Assembly (NCBI GenBank): GCA_949825045.1 | Contig: OX463813.1 | Coordinates: 6,696,001-6,760,000 of the forward strand | Direction of reading: 5' to 3' | Length of the DNA: 64,000 nucleotides | DNA from: Argyresthia goedartella | Lineage: Eukaryota > Arthropoda > Insecta > Lepidoptera > Argyresthiidae | In this document: positions 34,101-44,800 of the stretch, piece by piece | Numbering within the stretch: position 1 is the first letter of the stretch | Layout of the letters: the number at the start of each line of letters is the position of its first letter | The notes under the pieces: generated by a model | The model's input: the letters and a program-made list of their open reading frames with translations, nothing else | Database searches by the model: none | Told to the model about the DNA's origin: nothing | Program-made: the position numbers and the translations under genes

Positions 34101-36095
34101 ACTTATCAAAACACAGTTAAAAAGAACAATTATCTACCACAGTTGATTATTTTTATAGTTTCCTATGACGAGAACAAAATGACTAAATTTTTCATGTTGA
34201 AAAAGAACTCTCTCACTGAGGTCACAAGTGTCTAAATTCACTTGTCAAGCCACTTTTGTATTTGACTAAATGCAATTTTTTTTTGTCCAACAGGAGGGTC
34301 TGGTGTATGCCGTAGAGTTTTCACACAGATCTGGCCGAGATCTGATAAATGTGGCCAAGAAGAGGACTAATATTATACCCATCATCGAAGATGCGAGACA
34401 TCCCCTGAAATACAGGTCAGTTAACACAAAGACGCCTTTCCTAAACGGGACGGCATAAGCATGTTTAGCCAGTTGCGTAATAGTCGTGGACATCGCCAGA
34501 ACTAATGGCACAGACTTGTAGACTGCCAGACTTGTAAGACAAGAGAGTAGTCGAATAATATTACTATCATATTCTCGAATGATGAGAGCATGGTCCCTCA
34601 ACATCTAGACCTACCCGTGAAGACTATGATACCACATACCCACTTCTGACTCCGCCCATTCAGTGCAGGGGGATATCCTCAAGCCGCCAGTGTTTCAGCA
34701 GCCTCTCCTCTTTCAGAATGCTGGTGGGCATGGTAGATACGATATTCGCGGACGTGGCTCAGCCGGACCAGGCGAGAATCGTCAGTCTTAACGCACAACA
34801 CTTCCTCAAAAACGGCGGACATTTTGTTATCTCCATAAAGGTGAGGTTTTGCAGATTCATTAGTCCTGTGTGAGTTGGGCACGTTCGGAATACGTAGTCG
34901 TAAACGACCCGAATGGCCGAGTCGGCAGTGTCCCTGCCTACGAGCCAAGGGTCCCGGGTTCGAGTCCCAGTTTGGGCAAAGATTTGTTTAATGAGAACGG
35001 ATGATTATACCTTAGTCATGGTTGTTTGTAAGTATAATATTTATCTATATAAGTACGTGTATCGTTGTCTAGTACCCAAGATACAGGGAATCCTAGTTTG
35101 GGGTTAGATCAATGTGTGTAAATAGTGTCCAAGGTATTATTTAAAAAAAAAAAAGTCTTGTTAATACAGGGTGACATTTAATTAGCTGGCCATATTTTGG
35201 GGAATGATGATAGTACCCATCAATATGAACAACTTTGTCAAAGAAACATGTCTCAAATGAAAAAAAAATCGTCCCTCAGTACATTGAACCGATCAGCTGA
35301 TTATAAGTTCTATGGGAGACCCCATTATTTTTTTCATTTGCGACCATGTTGTTTTGTGAAAGTTATTTATGATTGTACCAGCTAATTAAATGTCACCTTG
35401 TATAAACATATTAACAAGATGACTATTTAATCAAAGTTTAGGAAACTATCCCAAAGTCCGAGCTCTGACTGAGCGCCTGTATACCTGACGCCAAGTTCCA
35501 TGGCGCCCGAGTGGCGCCTGGAGGGGGCGGCGGCGGCGCATGGGCACCGTATGCAACTTGTATGCAACTACATCGGCGAGAGAGATGGTGGCCTCGATCA
35601 CGCGCTAAGACACGGCGCCTTTTGTACATACGTGTACGGTCGGCATCAGATGTTTAGGAGCGAGCATGCAAGTGACTCAAATAGATCTACACATCATAAA
35701 CGACCAAGGGACAAGATTATGTCAACATCCGGTGTTAACATGGATGCTGAGTATACAAACTGTTTCTTAGGTTATCTAACAAAACCACAGCGTGAAAATA
35801 TCCTATGACGACAACAAAACGACTAAATTTTTCATGTTGAAAAAGAACTCTCTCACTGAGGTCACCTTACGAAAAACCGACTCCGATTACCAAAACCACG
35901 GACTTCTAACACGTTAGCGATCTCTTGCAGGCGTCCTGCATCGACTCGACGGCTGCGCCCGAGGCGGTGTTCGCGGCCGAAGTCAAGAAGCTGCAAGCGG
36001 ATAAGCTGAAACCTCAAGAACAACTCACTCTAGAACCTTACGAGAGAGACCACGCTGTGGTGGTGGGAGTGTTCAGACCGCCTGCCAAGGCGTAG
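31159..36095 (+). CDS. Fib: Fibrillarin, eight exons
   Basis: Exons: 31159-31171, 32012-32197, 32959-33040, 33499-33601, 33904-34074, 34294-34415, 34717-34840, 35931-36095. All junctions are GT-AG and phases agree (966 nt, 321 residues). Exon 1 encodes only MGKPG. Exons 2-3 encode the Gly/Arg-rich GAR domain ([16 protein letters not shown] and on). Exons 4-8 encode the methyltransferase: [20 protein letters not shown], the SAM-binding [61 protein letters not shown] and [17 protein letters not shown]. Fibrillarin is the nucleolar box C/D snoRNP 2'-O-methyltransferase for rRNA and also methylates a histone H2A glutamine. Length is normal. Each intron holds a snoRNA-like sequence, so this is also a host gene for its own guide RNAs. 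Confidence 0.97.
31608..31849. mobile_element. Small foldback/MITE in fibrillarin intron 1
   Basis: A 242-bp segment with 13-bp perfect ends (GGTTGGAGTGTAG / CTACACTCCAACC) and an inner inverted match (ggtttccgccccc / gggggcggaagcc). No coding capacity. It lies upstream of the intron 1 snoRNA without touching it. Confidence 0.7.
31873..31942 (+). ncRNA. Box C/D snoRNA candidate, fibrillarin intron 1 (family 1)
   Basis: Box C GTGATGA at 31873-31879, internal C'-like GTGATGA at 31910-31916, box D CTGA at 31939-31942. Box D ends 69 nt before the end of the intron, the normal spacing for an intron-processed C/D snoRNA. Sequence is shared with introns 2, 4 and 6 (ggtccctc and tacccacttctga). Confidence 0.82.
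32819..32890 (+). ncRNA. Box C/D snoRNA candidate, fibrillarin intron 2 (family 1)
   Basis: Box C ATGATGA at 32819-32825, C'-like GTGAAGA at 32858-32864, box D CTGA at 32887-32890, 68 nt before the intron end. The bases before box D (ACCACATACCCACTT) form the conserved guide region of this family. Its target was not identified. Confidence 0.83.
33348..33414 (+). ncRNA. Box C/D snoRNA candidate, fibrillarin intron 3
   Basis: Box C ATGATGT at 33348-33354, D' CTGA at 33379-33382, box D CTGA at 33411-33414, 84 nt before the intron end. The 13 bases before D' (AACTTTCGTTCTT) are the perfect complement of the conserved 18S rRNA segment AAGAACGAAAGTT as I remember it. The +5 rule would methylate an A in that segment. 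Unrelated to the other two families. Confidence 0.72.
33767..33832 (+). ncRNA. Box C/D snoRNA candidate, fibrillarin intron 4 (family 1)
   Basis: Box C GTGATGA at 33767-33773, a perfect D' CTGA at 33791-33794, box D CTGA at 33829-33832, 71 nt before the intron end. Flanking CTAA and TTAG can form the terminal stem. The D' guide GTCCCTCTAA could pair with the 18S segment TTAGAGGGAC recalled from memory. Confidence 0.85.
34165..34219 (+). ncRNA. Box C/D snoRNA candidate, fibrillarin intron 5 (family 2)
   Basis: Box C-like ATGACGA at 34165-34171 (one change from consensus), box D CTGA at 34216-34219, 74 nt before the intron end. The guide GAACTCTCTC before box D complements the conserved 28S stretch GAGAGAGTTC. 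Near-identical to the intron 7 copy. Confidence 0.78.
34579..34649 (+). ncRNA. Box C/D snoRNA candidate, fibrillarin intron 6 (family 1)
   Basis: Box C ATGATGA at 34579-34585, box D CTGA at 34646-34649, 67 nt before the intron end. Closest to the intron 2 copy (ggtccctcaac...ctagacc...gtgaagactat). Confidence 0.83.
34904..35155 (+). mobile_element. tRNA-derived SINE in fibrillarin intron 7
   Basis: Starts gacccgaatggccgagtcgg (A box) and has gggttcgagtcccag (B box), then a body with atcgttgtctagtacccaag, ending in a poly-A run near 35155. It matches 36551-36763 and more distantly 60240-60475. Confidence 0.85.
35167..35400. mobile_element. Tc1/mariner-type MITE in fibrillarin intron 7
   Basis: A 234-bp element with 23-bp inverted ends (CAGGGTGACATTTAATTAGC at the left; the right differs by one base), flanked by TA on each side. 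Non-coding. It lies between the SINE and the intron 7 snoRNA. Confidence 0.85.
35805..35859 (+). ncRNA. Box C/D snoRNA candidate, fibrillarin intron 7 (family 2)
   Basis: Box C-like ATGACGA at 35805-35811, box D CTGA at 35856-35859, 71 nt before the intron end. Same guide as the intron 5 copy (GAACTCTCTC). Identity extends across the whole core and some bases beyond. Confidence 0.78.
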
Positions 36096-36550
36096 AGTTG
36101 AGTCTCGTCAGCTCTATGTGATATACGGCCGCTGCTGGAAACGAGTACCTTGGATGCACTTGGAGACTGACTGTCGCGCAACGCTCAGTCTACGTGACGC
36201 TGCAACGTTGAACAGTGTCGCGAAACTTGCCGCGGGACATGTTGCTTGCTCCATATGTCCCCAGTATATCGAAAGCTTTAGGCAAATGTTGAGTTGGGAG
36301 TTCTGCAACTGGCCTTTAGATTTGTTAATATGGCCGGGAAAATGTCGTACTGACTTACTGATGTTAATTAATCCCTGTTCAAGACCGATTTGTTTGGGTC
36401 AATGTTCACTAAAATATGTTGTTGTCTTGACCTTGCAATGTTAAATTCGGTCATCAAATCGAGAAAATGCTGGACATTTTAAAAAATTCGCCGAAATCTC
36501 CAGTAATGCTTTATACAAACATGAATTAATTATATTTTTTCGGTTATTTA
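36096..36550. other. Fibrillarin 3' flank, probable 3' UTR
   Basis: Sequence after the stop codon without a second gene. No canonical AATAAA was found close to the stop, so the 3' end of the mRNA is not placed. Confidence 0.35.
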
Positions 36551-36763
36551 CATCCCGAATGGCTGAGTCGGCAGTGACCCTGCCTACGAAGCCCAGGGTC
36601 CCGGGTTCGAGCAAATATTTGTTTGATGAGAACTGATGTTTGCACCCTAGTCATGGTTGCTTATCTATCTAAGTATGTGTATCGTTGTCTAGTACCCAAG
36701 ATACAGGGAATCCTAGTTTGGGGAGATCAATGTGTGTAAATAGTGTCCAAGGTATTATTATTT
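36551..36763 (+). mobile_element. tRNA-derived SINE, second copy
   Basis: Same family as 34904-35155. The A box (ggctgagtcgg) is kept, but the sequence after gggttcgag is deleted, breaking the B box. Non-functional as a promoter. Confidence 0.82.
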
Positions 36764-36774
36764 TCTCATATATA

Positions 36775-37058
36775 ATATCGAAAAGAACACGAGCGAAAAA
36801 CACGAAAGTTAGTAACTCACCGAGAGCCTCATAGTAATCGTTGCAAGTCTCAATCCGTTTAACAGCCTTCAACCATTCCTGCCGCCACGTCTCGATCCCT
36901 CCCTTTTTTGATGTCGTTACTTAAATAAAGTGTCAGAAGACTGGAGGGCATAAGAAGACGGACGGAATGGTTGGAGGTTGCTAAACGGATTACTATGAGA
37001 TACTCGGTGAGTTATTAACATTCTTGTTTTTCGCTCGTGGTCTTTTCGACATTTTAAA
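36775..37058. repeat. Inverted duplication
   Basis: 36775-36900 (minus) and about 36950-37058 (plus) share the stretches cggattactatgag and ctcggtgagttactaac, so the two arms face each other with a short spacer. The minus arm could code RRQEWLKAVKRIET-like protein ending at a GTGAGT donor, but I do not recognise a family. Confidence 0.7.
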
Positions 37059-37087
37059 CGACACAATTGTGACTCTGAAAGTGATAG

Positions 37088-37151
37088 AGCTATGCGTCAA
37101 TCCTTCTCCTTCTTTCGCTTGGAAAGGGAAGGGAGATTGACGCATAGCTCC
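37088..37151. repeat. Short hairpin with 16-bp stem
   Basis: GAGCTATGCGTCAATC (37088-37103) faces GATTGACGCATAGCTC (about 37135-37151), with a pyrimidine/purine-rich inner part that extends the pairing. Confidence 0.75.
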
Positions 37152-37731
37152 GTCCCTTATATCGAAGTGTCACAATGGCATTCCTATATATTTTTGAAAA
37201 AAAAACTTATAAAAGTGGGGAGGCACTTGCTCAAGTCCGAAGGAAATACTTGGTTCCTGCAGCCCTTAGGTCCTCACGGCCGGGTAGAGCAACAATTTGT
37301 TCTCAAGACTAATCAACCAGCCAGAGAGGGTAGCCCTAAACGGCGAAATATGATACTAAAACCTACGAACAGCTGACCAAATTGTGATATTTCAAATACA
37401 CTTGACATGGGCAACAATTACCTACAAAGAGGCACGCCAAATTAAAAAAATAAGCAAAATTTACCTCAAAAGAGGTCACCAAGCCAAATTAAATTGGAAA
37501 AAAAAATACTTCAAAAAGAGGTCAAGCACTTAGCACGCCAAATTAAAAAAGAAGAAATAAAAACGTGCAAAGGAGATACTTGGAACCACAGACTTGAATA
37601 GTAGGGACAGGGCACGGAGCGCTTGAAAGTGTCGCTACAAAAACAGTACAAAATCGGGAAAATTGGACTGTTTGCAATCAGTCGCGCTTGGACGGTGACA
37701 GCCGATTGACATATCGACAGCAAAAACAAAA

Positions 37732-37809
37732 ATGGTGACCTGCGACGTAAAAAGGTGTAAATCATACCCAAATCGCAAAACACACAAACAGGGAGTGTCG
37801 TATCACAAG
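37732..37809 (+). pseudogene. Possible THAP-domain first exon fragment
   Basis: ATG 37732 opens MVTCDVKRCKSYPNRKTHKQ and then GVSYHK, followed by a GTAAAT donor-like sequence near 37809. This matches the start of a C2CH THAP zinc finger (M-x-C-x4-C...VS[FY]H), whose first exon usually ends here. No further THAP residues were seen downstream. It may be a piece of a P-element-like transposon or a gene remnant. Confidence 0.42.
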
Positions 37810-39181
37810 TAAATATTATATTATCAATTACTAATTGGCTTTAAATTGATTATCTACAAAATATTGTTCTCGAAAAAATCCTCAAACGAAAATCAACCAT
37901 TCGACTGACGTAACTTTGTAGCGACGCGCGACGCACAGTGAAACTGCCCGCTTCCTATATTTGAAAAACGATCCGATTTGGTTATTTTTCTATTCGTAAT
38001 GTCAAGATTAATATTCGTAATGTCATTAGATTACTATTCGTAATGTCATTTGATTACCCCCCCCCCCCCTAACTAATTCATAACTTTTTCTATGATTAGG
38101 TAGTTTATTACTTATAAATTAAAATCAAGATATTAAATTCCAAGTCACGCTACTAATGTGTATCTGTGAGCTTACATCCTCTTTCATAATTTAACGGCAA
38201 AGACAAAAAATAATATGCCTATTTAATTATGTTTCAACTTTTTATTAATTAAACATGAGCTAATTGCGTGAGACCTCGCCCCTTAAGTAAAATTTTAGCT
38301 AGATATATTTTATTTCTACTCCTAATCACCGATTAAAAGTCACCGGGTATTTGAGAGTTATCCGTAGATCAACTTTCGTAATATTGTGTCTATACACCAC
38401 AAATCGGAACGTGACCGACTGACGCCGTTACAATTTTTCGTACTGTCTTGGTTCCGACGAATTCCGACAGGGGCGCTATTTTTCTTAGCCTCAAAATGGT
38501 AAGAAATTTAGTACGGGAAGGCCTATCCTTAGTATTTATATCGATGAGTTCCTGTCACCTGTCCAAATACAGTAAAATCTAGAAACACACGTGACATTGG
38601 CGAAATTAACCTAGTTGTTAGACCACCGTTAATAAGAAATTGAAGAAATAGAAACGTGCAAAGCGGAACCTTGTTTTTAGGTCTCGAAATATTATTAAAT
38701 GTGATAAATATCTTCACTGAAGCTCTGTATTCTGATGAATTTATGAGAAAGTATGTACCTCATATTTTTTTAATAAATATCGCTAGGCTAGTTCTATTGT
38801 GCGGTGGATTGAACAAAAGGATTAGCCTCTGTCAGACATAACGTGTGTGAGCGTGCGCACTTTTGTTCAATCGACCAATTATTTTAAGATAAGACGTACG
38901 AAGTCGGTATGTTTGTTATTTTTAGTTTGTAAGAGAATGAAGAATATAAATGACGGTGCGAATGTGTGATTTGGTTGTTTGATTGCTATAATTTTTATCA
39001 CGCCCTCTAGGAAAACCATGCGCGCGGGAGTAGTTCCACTTTGCCCCCAAGTGGAACGACTACTTTTGCAGTGGAACTGCCCCCTTGCTGCCCCTGCTGG
39101 AGGGCAAATTACACCAGTCAAATCTGTGGATTCTGCCTCCCCAGGGTGTGCACATACGCCCAGCAAAAGCTGTTTCCTAAC
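37810..39181. other. Non-coding stretch with short repeats
   Basis: Three copies of attcgtaatgtca around 37994-38051, a 14-base C run at about 38058-38070, and no supported gene. 39030-39180 contains a TE-like CCCAGCAAAAG end. Confidence 0.4.
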
Positions 39182-41612
39182 GACTTTCAAGCTGTAATCC
39201 TCACCATTGAAACCTTCATGAAAATGAAATTTGAAAATGCTAAAAAATAGTCCACCAATAAAGAAAATTAGTCCACTTATAGTTTCGAAGTTATAGCTAT
39301 AGGTTGGTGAGGATTACAGCTTGACGTCAAGCTGTAATCCTCATCTCGTGCAAGCAAACGGAAGGGCCTATCGATGGGTTTGAAAAATTAGTCCAGAAGT
39401 AGTCCACACGACATGCCAAATTTCAGAAATAGTCCTTCAACGACTCCAGAGTTATTAAGACATCTTGGTGAGGATTACAGCTTGAACATTTGATAATATC
39501 AAATATCTCCGGACCGCCCTCGACTCTTATTTTGATATTTGTGCCAAAAAATAGTCCGGAAATAGTCCACCAAAACAATAATAATTTCCACCAGGTTTAC
39601 TTTGAAGAACAGCATTAAAAATGCAATGTTTAATTTCCCATACATTTCGATAAATGTACAGTCGTGTACAAAATAATAATGGGGTAAACCCTAATAAACC
39701 GGTTTATACCAATTAAGCTCCATGTTCTAATTGTTTCATGCTCGCTTCCCACGCAGAAGATGCATGTTTGAATCCGGTGCTGACCAGATACCAATGAGAT
39801 AAGAAATTTAACAAATGTACATTATGCAGACGTTCTTACGGTGATGGCAAACATCGTTAGGCAACGTTTTATCTCCAAAGCTGCGGCGATGAGCTAGCCC
39901 CCTGCTGTAGGTACCTAACTGCCTACCTTCCTACAAAGGTACAAATCATCTCACCATTTCCACTCAATATGAGGTTACAATTTTATTACCCCACTGCGCC
40001 AGACCGGCTACGCTATGCGACAACCAGTGTTGGATTTTGGTGCGTTGAAAAGGATAGCACAAAAAAACAAAAAGGACAGTATTTTGTAAAAAAACTAGTA
40101 CGCTCTAAAACGAAATTAAAAATGATGAAAATATTTAAAATCAACATCATTTATTCGTAATTTTCATGACTTTACTGCCACTTTCCATAATAATCTACAG
40201 TCACTGTAAAAAAATACTACTGTCTACCATAAAGTCTACTGACTACTCGTTGGGTTAGAGATCTAGCAATTATACTTACTTTATTTGGACTGTTTTTTTT
40301 AGATATGATAATAAATCATAATTTATAAGTCCATTACATGTGATTTATATACAGGCTGTAAAATAAAAGTGTAGTCAAATTATATATATATATATATATA
40401 TATACTCCCGAAGGTAGTCGTCAGGAATTGCCTAAACCGACAAACTTATCCTTTACACATTGACTGTCAGTTCTTAACACTTTCTTCCATGGCAATGATG
40501 TCATTATTGCAATTGTGATGTACCGATTGACGTGATTTTTAAACATTCGTGCCTTAATTCCACCGAAAAATGCTTTAAGATGTCTTTAAAAGTTTCGGCA
40601 AAATCGTATTTCGACGAAATTTTGCCAGCGCGTTCGCGATATTAATTCCGACATTGTTGTTTACATCGTAGCTCAACTATATAAATATATAACATATATA
40701 TCATAGATACAACCGGGGCTCGAAGACCCGTTCAAAATCCAAATCGCTGTCACGCACTTATGTACAACAAAAAACTCATTTAAGTTTCAGGCTTCTAAGG
40801 GCTTTTGATAGCCGTTAAATACGGTTTAAGCACAACAAGCAAAAGGCAAGAAACGTACTCAAGCAGGCCAAGCTTATTGCCTGTCAGCCAGGTTGCCTCT
40901 AACTATCCGTGTTGTATTTAAACTGTATTTAGCGGTTATCAAAACTGGTGTAAGTTCGGCTAAATGGGAGAACATAAAAGTTAAGTGTCGTGAACGTGAG
41001 GGACAGAGCTATGCGCTATATGTCCCTCACTTTCCTACAATATTACACTAACGTTAGTTTTCCGAGATTAAAAACAGGCCCCTTGATTGAATTAACCGAT
41101 ATAAACCGGTTTATTAGGGTTTTATTATTATTTTGTACACGACTGTACCTGTATTGAAATGTATGGGAAATCAAACATTGTATTTTTAATGCACTTCTTC
41201 AAAGTTAACCAGGTGGAAATCATTATTTCTTCGGTGGACAATTTTTTGGCTCAAATTTCAAACTGAAAGTCGTAGGCGTTCCGAAGATATTTGATGATAT
41301 CAAATGTTCAAGCTGTAATCCTCACCAAGATGTCTTAATAACACTGGAATCGTTGAAGGGCTATTTCTGAAATATGGCATGCCCTGTGGACAAATTTTTC
41401 AAACCCAAACCAAGTCGATAGGCCCTTCCGTTTGCTTGCACGAGAGATGAGGATTACAGCTTGACGTCATGCTGTAATTCTCACCAACCTATAGCTATAA
41501 CTTCGAAACTATGAGGACTATTTTTCTTTCTTTGTGGACTTTTTAGGACTATTACTGGACTATTTTTTGGCAGTGTCAAATTTCATTTTCAACGGTGAGG
41601 ATTACAGCTTGA
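39182..41612. mobile_element. Foldback element with about 520-bp inverted arms
   Basis: Arms 39182-39705 and 41102-41612 are inverted copies with many small differences. The outer end is gactttcaagctgtaatcctcacc and the inner end is an aaccggttta/taaaccggtt-type sequence. The 16-base motif AAGCTGTAATCCTCAC recurs in both orientations about eight times, including back-to-back around TGACGTCA near 39325. The 1.4-kb middle holds a tRNA-like segment (about 39735-39790) and a TA microsatellite (40379-40404) but no transposase. Confidence 0.82.
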
Positions 41613-41889
41613 AGGTCGTGTTTCCTAGACGATTTCTGGGTGTATGGAATAATGGTGCTAATTAAAGACCAATAGCATTCACCTTACCTCTAAAAATCTA
41701 CTTCTAAGTTACGCCCGGTTTTTGAAAGGAAAATTAGCTGTGACAACTTGTTAAACTCTTGTTAAACGCATTTCAGCCAATAACATGCCGCTATTTTGAA
41801 TAAATGATCGATTAACCTCTTGTTACATTTGACCACTCTTTCGGAAACTGGGGGTAAGTCAGCTACAATTAACGAGCGTCTGAATGATA
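41613..41889. other. Short non-coding stretch between elements
   Basis: Includes a tgtttcctagacgatttctgg segment also found at 45008. Otherwise nothing recognised. Confidence 0.3.
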
Positions 41890-44800
41890 GGGTAGACTGG
41901 GTACGGTAGTAACGATTTTCGGTTTAACGATCATAGCATCGCCATTGCGTAATCGATCACTGAGGCAAATACATCAAACGAAAGGGCATTTATCAATGTT
42001 TAAACAAATACAAAATTTTGGATTCTTGGCGCAATAGTTTAGAGACCAGAGAATAAAAATAATAATATCTGCCATTGTTACAACCGTCCCCGTACCAGGG
42101 GCGGTTGTAACAGCGGTGGGGGTCAATTGTAACACGTACAAATAATGCAAGATACACAGATTTTAATGAGTTTTTATTGTTAGAAAAACATGAAAAAGAT
42201 CTTATTCTACTTATGGCAGCATTTATCATCTTTAAAATCAGTCTTTACTAATCACTCAACATTTACATTAGGAACACAGTGTTTCATATCAACGAAAGCA
42301 TTTTGTACTCAAGTGACTAAACATACAATTAGAACATAAATCTTGAAAAAATAACAATCATATACTTTTAAAACCTAAAATCAGTTCCAAATTTAACTAA
42401 AAACGCCTTTGCGTGTACCTCAAACAAAAAAATACAATTTGAATCAATTACAGATAAATCAATCTGATTCACAGTTGTGGCAAATATAGGTTAGACCACC
42501 TTCTGTGCATTCTTCGTGAGCCCATCGTCTACAATCTGAGCACTGTATCCATTTTTCTCTTGGCCTGCTCTCTGAATATGGTGCTACACAAACAAGGCAG
42601 AAATACTCCTCATCCTCCGAAGATTCTGGTGCTGTTGTACTAGCCTTCTTCGTTTTTGTCTTCTTTGCATCTTTGGTTTTTATTACATCCATTCTTTTTT
42701 TTACCTGCTTAACTTTGGCCCGTTTCATTTTTTCATCATACTCCTTTCTTATTTCCTCTTTTTCGGGTGTATCAGTATAAATCGTTGACTTCCTAGTTTT
42801 ACGACCCCTGTTTGTGGTTTTCCTCGGGGGCGCTTTAGGAAAGGGTCGTATTTCTTCTGGTGAAAACACAGCTGGAATACTAGTAGATGGTATGGAAGAA
42901 GCCAGCTGAGCATCCACTGAAGGAATTTGACGAACCGTTTGGGTGTTCGTAGTTTGTCGAATACCAACATCACTATGGTGTCTGGGTGGCGTAATTTCAG
43001 CTATATCTTCTAGTCGAAGAGTTTCTAGGACTGGTGAGTTCTGCCGAACATACAAAGCCTCTTGTGGAGTATTAGGGGCTGCGCGTGTATTTATAGCCTC
43101 TAATTGTTCACATGCGCTAGTTAAGTTCACCAATGGATCGTTCAGCAAAGAAGGTGATAGCGGTGGCGTTTCGTCTTCGAGTGCAAGATTATTTTGATCG
43201 TGGTTAACCTCCTCTTCTCTTGTGTCTGGGTTTGGCCTGTCTGTCACGAATGCAGGGGCATAATCGGCGTCAGTAAATAAATTCCGATTAAACGGATAGA
43301 TCCCAGTTTTGCGAAAGCCAGCTTGAATGTTTGTCTGTGTGAGAGCAAGTGGCATTGCAGCTGCTACAATTCCTGGGATGTCATAAATAGACATGGTCTT
43401 CCCGGGATGGTTTCGCATCCATGCGTCACAGGTCGTATTTACGACTTTCTTCAGAGGTCCGAACACAGATCGATCGAGAGGTTGGAGTTTGTGAGAGCAG
43501 TGGGGAGGAAAAGAAAGTACCACGATGCCATTTTCTTTGCAGAAGTCCAGAGAGTTTATGTGTATGTGTGAAGAATGGTTATCCAGCACAAGCAACACTT
43601 TGTTCGCAGTAGACACATTTGAGTATTTTTTGAAGTGTTTTAGAAACACAAGGAATGTTTCATCCTGCATCCAGCCTGACGGGTTGGCGGCTCCAGCTGA
43701 ACCCACAGGCCCATCTCTTATGAAATGATCGTAAAAGTTTACTCGAGGAAATACGAAGACTGGGGGAATGGAATTTCCTATGGCATTCACTGCAAAGGCT
43801 TGAGTGACTAAAGTACCCCTTTCAGCTGAAGTGAGTGCTCCAACTTGTCGTGCACCACGCCTTGCTACTACCCTGTCGGGCTTTTGAACGGTTGTTATGC
43901 CCGTTTCATCAACATTATATATGTTTTGTGGTTCAAAGTGGTCACGATCCATGACAATTTGCAAATTGTCATAAAAAGCCTCCACGTTGGTCTTGTTAAA
44001 ACTGGTCGCTCTGGAAAGGCTTGTAGCCTGGGCTGCGCGGACAGATAGTTCAGGATTTCTTCCCATAAACGAACGGAACCATTCTTCGCCAGCCGTCTTG
44101 TTTTCGGTCCACGTTTGAGGTCGTACTAAGTTATATTTAGTAGATAACTCATATGCCAGTTTTCTTACCTCCTTCGTACATAGGCCAAAATAAATATCTG
44201 CACAGCGGATCAAATATTTACTAAGTTCCCGTTCTTGGTGTTCATTAAAAACTCTGTTGTGAGCTACATACCCCATCTTGACATTTTCTTGTTCCTCTTC
44301 ACCGTTGGCCAAATCTCTCTTTCTTTTGTATCGTAAAAGTGACACGTAGTTAACTCCATACTTTTCTGCAGTTGTTCTGAGAGAACCACCAGCTTTTAGG
44401 TCATCATAGGCATCTTTGTATCTTGATATGTCTATCTGCCCCCTTGCTGTCTTCTTTACTCGTTTTCTCGGCATCTAGAAGGTCAGAAATAAAAAGTCAT
44501 ATGGTGTTACAACCGTACCCACAAAAACTGTTACAACTGTACCCAACCACCCGTTCGGCAATAAAATAAATACAGTGACAACAAAAAATATCTCACGGTA
44601 AAGCTCATCACACTAATCTAGTCTCCGTTATCCATTCTGTACTACAAAAAACATTAAACACTCTAGCTTTTATGTATATTGAGCAATTTAAGAAATACCT
44701 TGATGAAAAATACTTACTTTTGCTGGTCAAAACACAATAGGGCCCCTTGCAAACGACTGAAGCGTGCCGCGGGCAACGCAAGATTGGCGAGCGTGTCCAG

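Noticed and set aside
34906..34980. tRNA-like sequence with A and B boxes
   Set aside because: Acceptor and anticodon arms do not pair and a SINE body with poly-A tail follows; not a tRNA gene.
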